In this document: positions 16,104 to 24,677 of the stretch, piece after piece
Layout of the letters: the number at the start of each line of letters is the position of its first letter
Numbering within the stretch: the first letter of the stretch is position 1
NCBI GenBank assembly: GCA_039030555.1
Contig: JBCCDY010000001.1
Location: 1-64,000 of the forward strand
Origin: JBCCDY01 sp039030555
GTDB lineage: Bacteria; Bacteroidota; Bacteroidia; Cytophagales; Cyclobacteriaceae
Direction: 5' to 3'
Length of the DNA stretch: 64,000 nucleotides
Made by a program: the position numbers and the translations under genes
Notes under the pieces: model-generated
What the model was told of the DNA's origin: nothing
The model's input: the letters and a program-made list of their open reading frames with translations, nothing else
The model's database searches: none

Positions 16104-18833
16104 TTATCTTTTGAAAGCTGCGTTAACTATTTTTTTCTGCTCTTCCGCATGGACTTTGGCATAGCCCGTTGCTGGAGAAGCACTAGGTTTTCTTGCTACA
16201 ATCTCCATATCCGGTCGCTTATAATACGTCCTAAGAAGAAATGACCAATACCCCATATTCACCGGCTCCTCTTGTACCCAAACCAGCTTCTTCATTTTGG
16301 TGTACTTCTTCAGTATGGCATCTACCTTTTTCTCCGGGAATGGGTGAAGTTGCTCTATTCTCACGATAGCTACATCCTTTATTTTCTCGCTTTGTTGTTT
16401 TTCAAGTAGGTCGAAATATACTTTCCCTGTACACATTAAGACTTTTTCAGTCTTGGATTTTGTGACGTAATTATCATCATAGACTTCCTGAAATGTATTG
16501 TTAGTAAAATCCTTAATTGGTGATACAACCTTCGGATGGCGCAATAAAGATTTAGGAGACATCACGACTAAAGGCTTTCTAAAAGGCCAAGCTAACTGAC
16601 GCCTCAAAGCATGAAACATATTTGCCGGAGTCGTAAAATTCCCAACGACCATATTGTATTCTGCCGCTAGTTGAAGAAACCTCTCTGGCCGTGCATTGGA
16701 ATGTTCAGGCCCCTGGCCTTCATAACCATGAGGTAGTAAAAGGACTAATCCATTCATCCTTTGCCATTTAGATTCTGAAGGAGCAACAAATTGATCGATC
16801 ATTACCTGAGCTCCGTTAGCAAAGTCTCCAAATTGGGCTTCCCAAATCGTTAAGGCATTTGGGTTAGCCATGGCATAACCGAATTCAAAACCCATCACCC
16901 CATATTCCGAAAGGAATGAATTGAAAATATTAAAATCGGCTTCCAATCCTTCCATATGGCTTAAAGAACTGTAAGCTATGTTCGTCTCTGCATCTTTTAT
17001 TACTGCATGACGGTGGGAAAACGTGCCTCTTCTAATATCCTGTCCCGTCATACGAACAGATTTCCCATCTAACAAAAGCGTTCCGTAAGCAAGTAATTCA
17101 CCAGCAGCCCAATTCAACTCCTTCTTTTCGAAAAACATTTCCTTTCGTTGTTCGAAAAGCTTCTCGATTTGCTTTATAGGAGTAAATCCTTCAGGGAAAG
17201 TCACTAAAGCATCTGCAACTTTTTTAATTTTTTCTTCGGTGGTGGAAGTATTAGGAGACTTATCGAAATCCTTAGGCTCAGACCTTCTCAACTCATGCCA
17301 TTCTTCCTCTAATGGTTGATATTTATAAGGTAAGGGATTCTGTTTTACCATATTCAATCGATCCTGTAACAGCTGATTGAATTCCTTATCCATATCCTTG
17401 CCTAACTCACTATCGACATCTCCCCTGTCAGTCAGCTTTTTAACATATAATTCCCTAGGATTAGGGTGCTTGCCAATCAGCTTATACAAATATGGTTGGG
17501 TAAATTTAGGCTCATCACTTTCATTATGCCCATGCTTCCTATAACAAACCATATCTATCCAGATATCCTTTTGGTATTTTTGTCTGAATTCTGTTGCCAG
17601 GTTCACACAAAACATAACCGCTTCCGGATTATCACCATTTACGTGTAATACTGGCGAATCCGTAATTTTTGCAATGTCTGAGCAGTAGATACTCGAACGG
17701 GCGTCATAGTAGTCAGTAGTAAAACCGACTTGATTGTTTATTACAAAGTGAATGGTTCCCCCAGTAGAATAACCTTCCAACTGTGACATCTGTGCTACTT
17801 CATAAATAATTCCCTGTCCTGCCGCTGCTGCATCACCATGTATTAAGACAGGAAGTACTTTTTTGAAATTTCCTTCATACTGTGCGTCAATTTTTGCTCG
17901 CACAAAACCCTCTACTACAGGGTCTACAGCTTCGAGGTGAGATGGGTTCGGGGCAAGCTTCAAATCTATTTTATTCCCTGAAGGTGTCTCTATTTGACTT
18001 GAATATCCCATGTGATATTTCACGTCCCCATCCCCCATGGTTAAATCGGGCTCCGCATTCCCTTCAAATTCATTGAAAATCTGCTCGTAGGTTTTGCCCA
18101 TAATGTTGGCCAGGACATTAAGACGGCCTCTATGAGCCATACCTATCACTACTTCTTCAACACCAAGTTCAGCCCCTCTATTGATAATCGTATCTAAAGC
18201 AGGAATGGTAGTTTCTCCACCTTCCAGTGAAAATCTCTTTTGGCCTATATATTTTTTGTGCAGGAAACTTTCGAATACAACAGCTTCGTTCAGCTTCGAT
18301 AAAATTCTTTTTTTCTTCTCGATGGAAGGGTTAAATGCCAGAGCTTCCTTTTCACTTTTATGCTGAAACCAGCCTAGCATCTCCGGATCCCTGATGAACA
18401 TATATTCGAATCCGACTGTACCTGTATAAATCTCCCTTAAGGCTTGAATAATTTTTTTTAATGGAGCCCTACCTATTCCCAGTAATTCTCCTGCACTGAA
18501 TTCTTTTTCAAGATCAGCATCAGATAAATTGAAATTCTCTAGTTCAAGAAGAGGCTTTCTATCCTTCCTTTGTCGAATAGGATTGGTGTTGGACAACAGG
18601 TGGCCTCTTGTCCTGTAAGCATGGATCAGCTGTCTAACACTAATTTCGCCCTGAACTTCTTCTTCAGAAACATCAGATTTACCGTTTGATACAAATCTTT
18701 TAGTAGAAAATTCAAATCCTTCAAAGAATTTCTTCCACTCAATATCTACAGACTCAGGATTGTTCTTGTAGGATGAGTATAATTCATCGATGTAAGATGG
18801 ATCAGCATTGGAAATATATGAGTATTCATCCAT
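16104..18833 (-). CDS. sucA: 2-oxoglutarate dehydrogenase E1
   Basis: E1 decarboxylates 2-oxoglutarate with thiamine diphosphate and succinylates the E2 lipoate, a TCA-cycle step. The 909-residue protein begins with the E1 N-terminal motif (SYIDELYSSYKNNPESVDIEWKKFFEGF), which helps bind the E2/E3 core. It then has IGMAHRGRLNVL, the ThDP motif region LIHGDAAAAGQGIIYE, FTTDYYDARSS, KHGHNESDEP, and the transketolase-like half with QDIRRGTFSHRHAV, WEAQFGDFANGAQ and LLPHGYEGQGPEHSNAR. It opens the sucA-sucB-lpd operon; a -7 element lies 39 bp upstream. Confidence 0.97.
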   Translation of the reverse strand: MDEYSYISNADPSYIDELYSSYKNNPESVDIEWKKFFEGFEFSTKRFVSNGKSDVSEEEVQGEISVRQLIHAYRTRGHLLSNTNPIRQRKDRKPLLELENFNLSDADLEKEFSAGELLGIGRAPLKKIIQALREIYTGTVGFEYMFIRDPEMLGWFQHKSEKEALAFNPSIEKKKRILSKLNEAVVFESFLHKKYIGQKRFSLEGGETTIPALDTIINRGAELGVEEVVIGMAHRGRLNVLANIMGKTYEQIFNEFEGNAEPDLTMGDGDVKYHMGYSSQIETPSGNKIDLKLAPNPSHLEAVDPVVEGFVRAKIDAQYEGNFKKVLPVLIHGDAAAAGQGIIYEVAQMSQLEGYSTGGTIHFVINNQVGFTTDYYDARSSIYCSDIAKITDSPVLHVNGDNPEAVMFCVNLATEFRQKYQKDIWIDMVCYRKHGHNESDEPKFTQPYLYKLIGKHPNPRELYVKKLTDRGDVDSELGKDMDKEFNQLLQDRLNMVKQNPLPYKYQPLEEEWHELRRSEPKDFDKSPNTSTTEEKIKKVADALVTFPEGFTPIKQIEKLFEQRKEMFFEKKELNWAAGELLAYGTLLLDGKSVRMTGQDIRRGTFSHRHAVIKDAETNIAYSSLSHMEGLEADFNIFNSFLSEYGVMGFEFGYAMANPNALTIWEAQFGDFANGAQVMIDQFVAPSESKWQRMNGLVLLLPHGYEGQGPEHSNARPERFLQLAAEYNMVVGNFTTPANMFHALRRQLAWPFRKPLVVMSPKSLLRHPKVVSPIKDFTNNTFQEVYDDNYVTKSKTEKVLMCTGKVYFDLLEKQQSEKIKDVAIVRIEQLHPFPEKKVDAILKKYTKMKKLVWVQEEPVNMGYWSFLLRTYYKRPDMEIVARKPSASPATGYAKVHAEEQKKIVNAAFKR

Positions 18834-18871
18834 AGGGTTAAGCCGAAAATTGGTATAAAATCAAGGTAAAA

Positions 18872-18879
18872 CAAAGATA
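18872..18879 (-). promoter_or_regulatory. -7 element for the sucA-sucB-lpd operon
   Basis: The minus strand reads TATCTTTG, an exact TAnnTTTG match, 39 bases upstream of the sucA ATG. No obvious TTG is seen at the -33 spacing. It is back-to-back with the rpsP promoter about 100 bp away. Confidence 0.55.
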
Positions 18880-18982
18880 TAAAGTAATCCTGAATTTGCT
18901 AGTGAGGGACGAGCGACGGCCAGGTGACTTTAACCTAAAACAAAGTGTATAAATGAGGGCTGGTTATATTACTAAAATGATG

Positions 18983-18990
18983 TATCTTTG
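18983..18990 (+). promoter_or_regulatory. -7 element for the rpsP operon
   Basis: TATCTTTG followed by CACC is an exact match to TAnnTTTG. It lies 51 bases before the rpsP ATG, giving a leader of about 45 bases. The -33 position reads only CTGG, a partial match. Confidence 0.55.
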
Positions 18991-19040
18991 CACCTTCAAA
19001 AAATTATAGAGGGACGTGTTCCCTCACTTAATTAGTAAAA

Positions 19041-19655
19041 ATGGCGGTAAAAATTAGATTAGCGCGTCGAGGACGCAAAAAATTAGCTCTTTATGATGTT
19101 GTAGTAGCAGACGCAAGGGCGCCACGAGATGGCAAATTCATCGAGAAAATCGGCACTTACAATCCGAATACTGACCCAGCAACTATAAATATTGATGCTG
19201 ATAAAGCTTTCGATTGGGTTATGAAAGGGGCTCAACCTACAGATTCTGTTCGAGCAATGCTTTCCTATCGAGGAGTTCTCTTAAAGAAACACCTGCAAAT
19301 AGGAGTTCAGAAAGGTGCTGTAACCCAGGAAGAAGCAGACAAAAGATTTGAAGCTTGGATTCAAGATAAAGAATCTAAAATCCAGACTAAAGTAGAGGGT
19401 ATTTCTAAGGCTAAAGCTGATAAAGACAAAGCCAGATTAGAGGCCGAAACAAAAATTAAAGAAGCAAGAGCTGCAGAACTTCAAAAGAAAGTTGAAGAAG
19501 CACAAGCTGAAGTTGAGGCTCAGGATTCTGAAGCAAATGCAGAAGTTCAGGAAGAAGAAAAAGAAGAAGTAGCAGTAGCTGCGGAAGCTACTACTGAAGA
19601 AGCTGCCACTGCTCCGGCTGAAGCGGAATCAACAGAAGAGAAAGAAACAAAGTAA
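19041..19655 (+). CDS. rpsP: 30S ribosomal protein S16 with long acidic/Ala-rich C-terminal tail
   Basis: S16 is an early-binding 16S rRNA protein of the small subunit. Residues 1-80 are a clear S16 domain (AVKIRLARRGRKKLALYDVVVADAR, GTYNPN, SYRGVLLKKHL). Most bacteria stop near residue 85-90, but this protein runs to 204. The extension starts as a Lys/Glu coiled-coil-like stretch (about 115-160) and ends in an Ala/Glu-rich acidic tail. Similar extensions are common in Bacteroidota. It opens the rpsP-rimM-trmD-rplS ribosome/tRNA maturation operon, ending 10 bp before rimM. Confidence 0.96.
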   Translation: MAVKIRLARRGRKKLALYDVVVADARAPRDGKFIEKIGTYNPNTDPATINIDADKAFDWVMKGAQPTDSVRAMLSYRGVLLKKHLQIGVQKGAVTQEEADKRFEAWIQDKESKIQTKVEGISKAKADKDKARLEAETKIKEARAAELQKKVEEAQAEVEAQDSEANAEVQEEEKEEVAVAAEATTEEAATAPAEAESTEEKETK

Positions 19656-19665
19656 CTTAAGGCCC

Positions 19666-20208
19666 ATGAATACCGATAACCTGTTTGAACTGGGTTATGT
19701 GCAGAAAATTCATGGTCTTAAAGGGGAAATAGTAATTTTTCTGGATGTTGATTATCCGGGAGATTATTCCAAAATGGGATCGATTTTCATTGATACGGAT
19801 GAAAGTTTGATCCCATTTTCAATTTCAAGCCTATCTATACAGGGCAATAAGGCCAGAATAAAGCTGGAAGATGTTCATGATCGATCGTCAGCTGAGCGAT
19901 TAAGGTCTAAAAAAGTCTATCTGCCTGATGACTATTTGCATAAGTTAGAAGGCGACCAATTCTACTATCACGAAATCATCGGTTTTGAGTCATTAGACTT
20001 TTCTAACGACTCCGTAATTGGCATTGTAAAGAATGTGTTTGAAATGCCAGGAGATGACCTCATTGCTATCGACCACAATGGTTCTGAAGTCTTGGTTCCT
20101 TTAAGTGACGATATCTTTGTTTCCTTGGATCGAAACAAAAAGACAATATTATTAAAGTTACCCGAAGGTTTACTGGAAGTTTTTTTATCTGATCAGGATG
20201 AGGATTGA
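19666..20208 (+). CDS. rimM: 16S rRNA processing protein RimM
   Basis: RimM assists assembly of the 30S head by binding S19. The 180-residue protein opens with the characteristic LFELGYVQKIHGLKGEI and has a C-terminal PRC-barrel-like half (FYYHEIIGFES, IGIVKNVFEMPGDDLIAID, VLVPLSDDIF). It lies 10 bp after rpsP, and its last 11 bp overlap trmD, so translation is probably coupled. Confidence 0.95.
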   Translation: MNTDNLFELGYVQKIHGLKGEIVIFLDVDYPGDYSKMGSIFIDTDESLIPFSISSLSIQGNKARIKLEDVHDRSSAERLRSKKVYLPDDYLHKLEGDQFYYHEIIGFESLDFSNDSVIGIVKNVFEMPGDDLIAIDHNGSEVLVPLSDDIFVSLDRNKKTILLKLPEGLLEVFLSDQDED

Positions 20209-20875
20209 TATCATCACTCTTTTACCTAAGCTGATTGAGAGTCCTTTTGAGCAGTCCATTCTCAAAAGGGCTAGTCAAAAGAATATCGTAAGCGTATTTA
20301 TTCACGATCTTCGTAAGTATTCGAATAAAAAACATCAGCAAGTTGATGATTATGCTTTTGGAGGTGGTGCCGGAATGGTTATTATGGCAGAGCCTTTAGC
20401 AGACTGCATAGATCAACTCAAAAAAGAGAATACTTACGATGAAGTAATATATACTACCCCAGACGGTCAGGTCTTTAATCAGGTTACAGCCAACGAGCTT
20501 TCGCTAAAATCAAACATCATCATCATCTGCGGGCATTATAAAGGCATAGATCAAAGAATAAGGGACTGTTATGTTACCAGAGAAATCAGCATTGGTGATT
20601 ATGTGCTTTCTGGCGGAGAGCTTGCCGCTGCAGTAATCAGCGACGCAATAATCAGGCTTATTCCAGGGGTTTTGAACGACGAAACTTCTGCGCTGACTGA
20701 TTCTTTCCAGGACGGCCTGCTGGCACCTCCGGTTTATACCAGGCCGGCAGATTTTAGGGGTATTAAGGTTCCTGAAATATTGCTATCTGGTAATGAAAAA
20801 CGTATTGAAGACTGGAGGTTTGAAAAGTCATTAGAAAAAACGAAATCGGTTCGTCCCGATTTGCTTGATAAATAG
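20198..20875 (+). CDS. trmD: tRNA (guanine-N1-)-methyltransferase TrmD
   Basis: TrmD makes m1G37 in tRNAs reading CNN codons, preventing +1 frameshifts. The 225-residue SPOUT-fold protein has MRIDIITLLPKL at the start, DDYAFGGGAGMVIMAEPL, the trefoil-knot SAM site GHYKGIDQRI and ISIGDYVLSGGELAA, and ends soon after PPVYTRPADFRG. The ATG is inside the end of rimM, an 11-bp overlap. A separate promoter match lies between this gene and rplS. Confidence 0.97.
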   Translation: MRIDIITLLPKLIESPFEQSILKRASQKNIVSVFIHDLRKYSNKKHQQVDDYAFGGGAGMVIMAEPLADCIDQLKKENTYDEVIYTTPDGQVFNQVTANELSLKSNIIIICGHYKGIDQRIRDCYVTREISIGDYVLSGGELAAAVISDAIIRLIPGVLNDETSALTDSFQDGLLAPPVYTRPADFRGIKVPEILLSGNEKRIEDWRFEKSLEKTKSVRPDLLDK

Positions 20876-20920
20876 TTAGGAATGTTTTTTCAACATTATT
20901 ACTATTTTCAAGAATATCAC

Positions 20921-20928
20921 TATCTTTG
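20921..20928 (+). promoter_or_regulatory. Candidate internal -7 element for rplS
   Basis: TATCTTTG occurs 27 bases before the rplS ATG, in the 79-bp gap after trmD. It would allow rplS to be transcribed separately from the rest of the operon. No TTG is evident at the -33 spacing. Confidence 0.5.
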
Positions 20929-20954
20929 CAATCCTTTTGAAAAAATAAAGAGCC

Positions 20955-21314
20955 ATGAGCCAGGATTTGATAAAATTAGTAGAGCAAGAATATACCGAGC
21001 AAAGAAGCAAACATCCTGATTTTAAAGCAGGAGATACAGTTAAAGTATCGGTAAAAATTAAAGAGGGTGAGAAAGAAAGGATTCAGCTTTTTCAGGGAGC
21101 CGTGATCCAAAGAAGAAACCCGAATACCAATGGTGAGACTTTTACGGTAAGAAAAATATCTAATGGCGTTGGAGTAGAGAGAATTTTCCCCCTATTATCA
21201 CCAAATATTGAAAGTATTGAATTAGTAAGAAGAGGTCATGTAAGAAGAGCAAGATTGTTCTACTTAAGAGGAAGACAAGGAAAGGCTGCCAAGATCAAAG
21301 AGCGCTTACACTAA
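20955..21314 (+). CDS. rplS: 50S ribosomal protein L19
   Basis: L19 sits at the 30S-50S interface. The 119-residue sequence is typical: KAGDTVKVSVKIKEGEKERIQLFQGAVIQRR, then TFTVRKISNGVGVERIFPLLSPNIESIE and RRARLFYLRGRQGKAAKIKER. It is the last gene of the rpsP operon and is followed 22 bp later by an intrinsic terminator. Confidence 0.97.
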   Translation: MSQDLIKLVEQEYTEQRSKHPDFKAGDTVKVSVKIKEGEKERIQLFQGAVIQRRNPNTNGETFTVRKISNGVGVERIFPLLSPNIESIELVRRGHVRRARLFYLRGRQGKAAKIKERLH

Positions 21315-21336
21315 AATTCATTATAACGAAATTATT

Positions 21337-21362
21337 AAGCCCCGCTCAGTCGGGGCTTTTTA
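21337..21362 (+). terminator. Intrinsic terminator after rplS
   Basis: A perfect 8-bp stem AAGCCCCG / CGGGGCTT with loop CTCAGT is followed by a T-rich run (TTTTTTA). It lies 22 bp after the rplS stop and closes the operon before the P450 gene. Confidence 0.9.
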
Positions 21363-21403
21363 GTTTGTAGCATTATTAACTGAAAGACTGTACTTTTCAG
21401 GTT

Positions 21404-22699
21404 ATGAACATAATAAACCTGCCTGAAGGTCCTGAGGAACCTCTCGATATTGGCTTCACCGACAACGCTCTGGAGCTAATAAGCAGCTTCAAAAAACAAT
21501 ACGGTAAATGCTTTAGCATTTTTTCACCGTTCAGAAAGGCCCATACTTACGTAATTAGTGATCCTGAAATGGTTAAGCATGTCATGCTGACCAATAATAA
21601 AAACTACACAAAAGGTGTAGGTATGGACAGAGTCAAAATGCTACTCGGAAATGGTATTATAGTTAGTGAAGGTGATTTCTGGAGAAAGCAAAGGCGTATG
21701 ATACAGCCTTCTTTTCATCGAAAAGTCATAGAGCGGCTTTCTGAAAGCATGCATGAAGTTAATCAGAGAGCTCATGAACGCTGGACCCGGATTGCCAAAG
21801 AAGGAGGAACAATTAATATAACCAAGGAAATGAGCGACATCAGCCTCGAAATTGTTCTTAACGCAATTTTTAGTGTTGATCTGGAAAATCTCATAAAGGA
21901 AAAAGGTGAAAATCCTTTTATGCTAATAACAGAAAATACTACTAGAGACTTGCAGTTCGCAGTGAAATTCCGTTCACTAACCGGCTATGTGAAGGAATTT
22001 AGAAAAAAACGAGAAAGAGAAGAGAGAATTGAATTTGACTTCCTGTCCATGCTTATGGAAACTCGTGATAAGGACACAGAGGAAAAAATGACCGAAAAAG
22101 AACTGCTTGATGAAGTCATGTCTTTGATAGTAGCCGGGCATGAAACCTCAGCGGCTACTTTAAGCTGGTCATGGTACCTGCTATCCGTTAATAGCGGTAA
22201 AAGAGATTTGTTGCATAGTGAAGTCGATGCACTAAATGGGCGTATTCCTACTTTTGAAGATCTGAAGACTCTTAATTATACAGAGCAAATCTTAAAGGAA
22301 ACAATGAGACTTTATCCCCCTGTATGGCTGATTACGAGAAGAGCTATTAATGAAGATCAGATAGGCGCATATAGCGTGGCTCCAAAGACAGATATTTTTA
22401 TCTCTCCCTACTTCATTCAAAGGGATGAGAGCTACTGGGAAAATCCAGAGGAATTTCATCCTGAACGTTTTTCTACCGAAAACATCAAAGAAAGACATAG
22501 ATTTACTTATTTCCCCTTTTCAGGAGGTCCACGCCAATGCGTAGGCGATTTTTTCGCAATGGTTGAAATGCAAATCCACCTTGGATATCTTTCTCAAACT
22601 TTTCAGATGGAATATGTAGATGAAGGAGAAATTGAGCTGGAACCTCAAATCAACCTACGCTCAAAAAGAGATTTGACACTTAGACCTGTTATCCGATAA
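21404..22699 (+). CDS. Cytochrome P450
   Basis: This heme-thiolate monooxygenase of 431 residues has the I-helix motif VAGHETSAATLSW, the K-helix ExxR in KETMRLYPP, the PERF-like FHPERF segment, and the heme-binding loop FPFSGGPRQCVGDFFA with the cysteine ligand at residue 379. There is no signal peptide, so it is cytosolic or membrane-associated. The overall look (HVMLTNNKNYTKG, FWRKQRRMIQPSFH) is that of CYP102/CYP4-like fatty-acid hydroxylases, without a fused reductase. It lies 15 bp before an acyl-AMP ligase/ACP gene, suggesting oxidation of an ACP- or enzyme-bound acyl chain. The natural substrate is unknown. Confidence 0.93.
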   Translation: MNIINLPEGPEEPLDIGFTDNALELISSFKKQYGKCFSIFSPFRKAHTYVISDPEMVKHVMLTNNKNYTKGVGMDRVKMLLGNGIIVSEGDFWRKQRRMIQPSFHRKVIERLSESMHEVNQRAHERWTRIAKEGGTINITKEMSDISLEIVLNAIFSVDLENLIKEKGENPFMLITENTTRDLQFAVKFRSLTGYVKEFRKKREREERIEFDFLSMLMETRDKDTEEKMTEKELLDEVMSLIVAGHETSAATLSWSWYLLSVNSGKRDLLHSEVDALNGRIPTFEDLKTLNYTEQILKETMRLYPPVWLITRRAINEDQIGAYSVAPKTDIFISPYFIQRDESYWENPEEFHPERFSTENIKERHRFTYFPFSGGPRQCVGDFFAMVEMQIHLGYLSQTFQMEYVDEGEIELEPQINLRSKRDLTLRPVIR

Positions 22700-22714
22700 A
22701 ACCTTTTTAAAAAG

Positions 22715-24658
22715 ATGAACTATACTACGCTCACTGAAGCCTTTTTAGATAATAACTCTTCTGATCATGGGATTTTCCACGTAGAAGGGGAAGAGAAGGA
22801 AAATTTTATCTCCTATTCAAATCTGCAGGAAAGAGCTAAAGGTCTTTTGGGACTTTTCCAGAGGAAAGGAATTAGAGCCGGGAGTCAGCTTATTATTTCC
22901 GTAACTAAAAATGAGCAGTTTATTGATTCCTTTTGGGCTTCTATTTTGGGGCGAATAACCCCTGTTCCGGTGGCTTTTGGCATTAGTGATGAGCACAGAG
23001 CTAAAATTTTCAGAATATTCGAAAAACTGGACGAACCATTCATTTTCCTCGAATCAGCAAACCTCAAAAGACTGGGTGCCTTCGCCGAAAAGAATGGTCT
23101 GGAAAGTCAGTTTAAAAAGTTATCAGAGCGTTCGGTAATTGTTGATGAAATTGAGGATTTGAGTCAGCAAGGCTCCATTGAACAAGCTACACCTGAAGAC
23201 ATAGCATTCATTCAATTTTCATCGGGATCAACAAGTGAGCCAAAAGGAGTCGTACTTACGCATGAAAACGTCATTACCAATGTACTGGATATCCTAAGCG
23301 GCATACATGTTACTCAAGAAGACTCTACCATATCATGGATGCCACTTACCCATGATATGGGCCTGATCGGTTTTCACCTATGCGAACTTGTGCAGGGTAT
23401 TAATCAGACATTATTACCCACTGAGCTTTTTATACGGAGACCTCTTCTATGGATGCAGCTCGCTTCCGAGAAAAAGATTACTGTTACATGCTCTCCTAAT
23501 TTTGGTTATAAGCACTTTCTCAAAGCATACTCACCGGAAAAGCTGAACGGTGCGGACCTGTCATCCATACGAGTTATTTTTAATGGTGCAGAGCCTATAT
23601 CTACTGATATATGTGATCAGTTTTTAGATACTTTGGAAGCAAACGGGCTAAATAAAAATGCCATGTTTCCAGTTTATGGTTTAGCAGAAGCGAGCCTTGC
23701 CGTTACTTTCCCTCAGGTCAGTACTGGCGTTCGTACGCTTTCCCTTAACCCATTAAAGTTAGGAGTAGGAGATGAAGTAGAGCTTGTTGGTGATCATCAG
23801 AATTCTATTAGTTATGTTATTGAAGGGAAGCCTATAAGAAACACTGAAGTTCAGATAACCAATACGCAGGGTGAAAAACTCTCCGAAGATACCATTGGAC
23901 AGGTGGAGATAAGAGGCAAAAATGTTACTAAAGGATACTATAAAGCTGAGGACATCAATAAAGAACTTATCAACGGAGAAGGATGGGTAAATACAGGTGA
24001 TTTAGGTTTTATTCATGAGGGAGAACTTGTTATCACTGGTAGAAACAAAGACATTATTTTCGTAAACGGTCAAAATTTCTACCCGCACGATCTTGAAAAT
24101 ATAATCATACAAAATACTGAAATAGACTTGGGTAAAATTGCCTTTGTAGGGATAAGATTACCAAATTCGGATGGAGATAAACTGGTCGGTTTTGTGCTAC
24201 ACAAAGGGAAAGCAGAAAGCTTTATTCCGGTTCTGAAAAAAATCAAAACTCAGATAGCGAAAGATCTTGCGCTGGAAGTAGATGACATCGTTCCAGTTAC
24301 TAAAATACCAAAAACGACTAGTGGCAAAATTCAGAGATTTATCCTAACTGACGAGTATCAAAACGGAATTTTCAGTAATATTTCGAAAGAGATAAATCAA
24401 ATTTTAGCTGAGGAAGTAAATGAATCAAAAAGCTCCGGAAAACTTGAACTGGAATTACTGAATATTGCGAAAGAGTTTATTACTGAGCATGATATTACTG
24501 TCGACGATAACATATTTGAAATTGGTACCAGTTCTCTGACCCTTGCTCAAATTCATGAACGGATTGAAGAGCGTTATCCTAACAAACTGGAAGTAACGGA
24601 TTTCTTTGATTATCCGACAATAAAGGACCTAGCTAAATTTCTCGAAGAAAAAATATAA
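22715..24658 (+). CDS. Fatty acyl-AMP ligase fused to an acyl carrier protein domain
   Basis: The 647-residue protein joins two units. Residues 1 to about 560 are an ANL-superfamily adenylating enzyme: the P-loop QFSSGSTSEPKGVVLTHENV, ISWMPLTHDMGLIG (typical of the FAAL branch), the NGAEP and YGLAEASLAVTFP motifs, GWVNTGDLGF, and the late catalytic lysine region KTTSGKIQRF. Residues about 570-647 are an ACP: DDNIFEIGTSSLTLAQIHERI, with the phosphopantetheine serine in the SSL position of the usual DSL. FAALs make acyl-AMP from free fatty acids and load it onto an ACP. Paired with the P450 15 bp upstream, it would present an activated acyl chain for hydroxylation or for a downstream ligase or acyltransferase. 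No PKS or NRPS modules are present. Confidence 0.9.
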   Translation: MNYTTLTEAFLDNNSSDHGIFHVEGEEKENFISYSNLQERAKGLLGLFQRKGIRAGSQLIISVTKNEQFIDSFWASILGRITPVPVAFGISDEHRAKIFRIFEKLDEPFIFLESANLKRLGAFAEKNGLESQFKKLSERSVIVDEIEDLSQQGSIEQATPEDIAFIQFSSGSTSEPKGVVLTHENVITNVLDILSGIHVTQEDSTISWMPLTHDMGLIGFHLCELVQGINQTLLPTELFIRRPLLWMQLASEKKITVTCSPNFGYKHFLKAYSPEKLNGADLSSIRVIFNGAEPISTDICDQFLDTLEANGLNKNAMFPVYGLAEASLAVTFPQVSTGVRTLSLNPLKLGVGDEVELVGDHQNSISYVIEGKPIRNTEVQITNTQGEKLSEDTIGQVEIRGKNVTKGYYKAEDINKELINGEGWVNTGDLGFIHEGELVITGRNKDIIFVNGQNFYPHDLENIIIQNTEIDLGKIAFVGIRLPNSDGDKLVGFVLHKGKAESFIPVLKKIKTQIAKDLALEVDDIVPVTKIPKTTSGKIQRFILTDEYQNGIFSNISKEINQILAEEVNESKSSGKLELELLNIAKEFITEHDITVDDNIFEIGTSSLTLAQIHERIEERYPNKLEVTDFFDYPTIKDLAKFLEEKI

Positions 24659-24677
24659 AGACATCGGTTTAAAGTCG

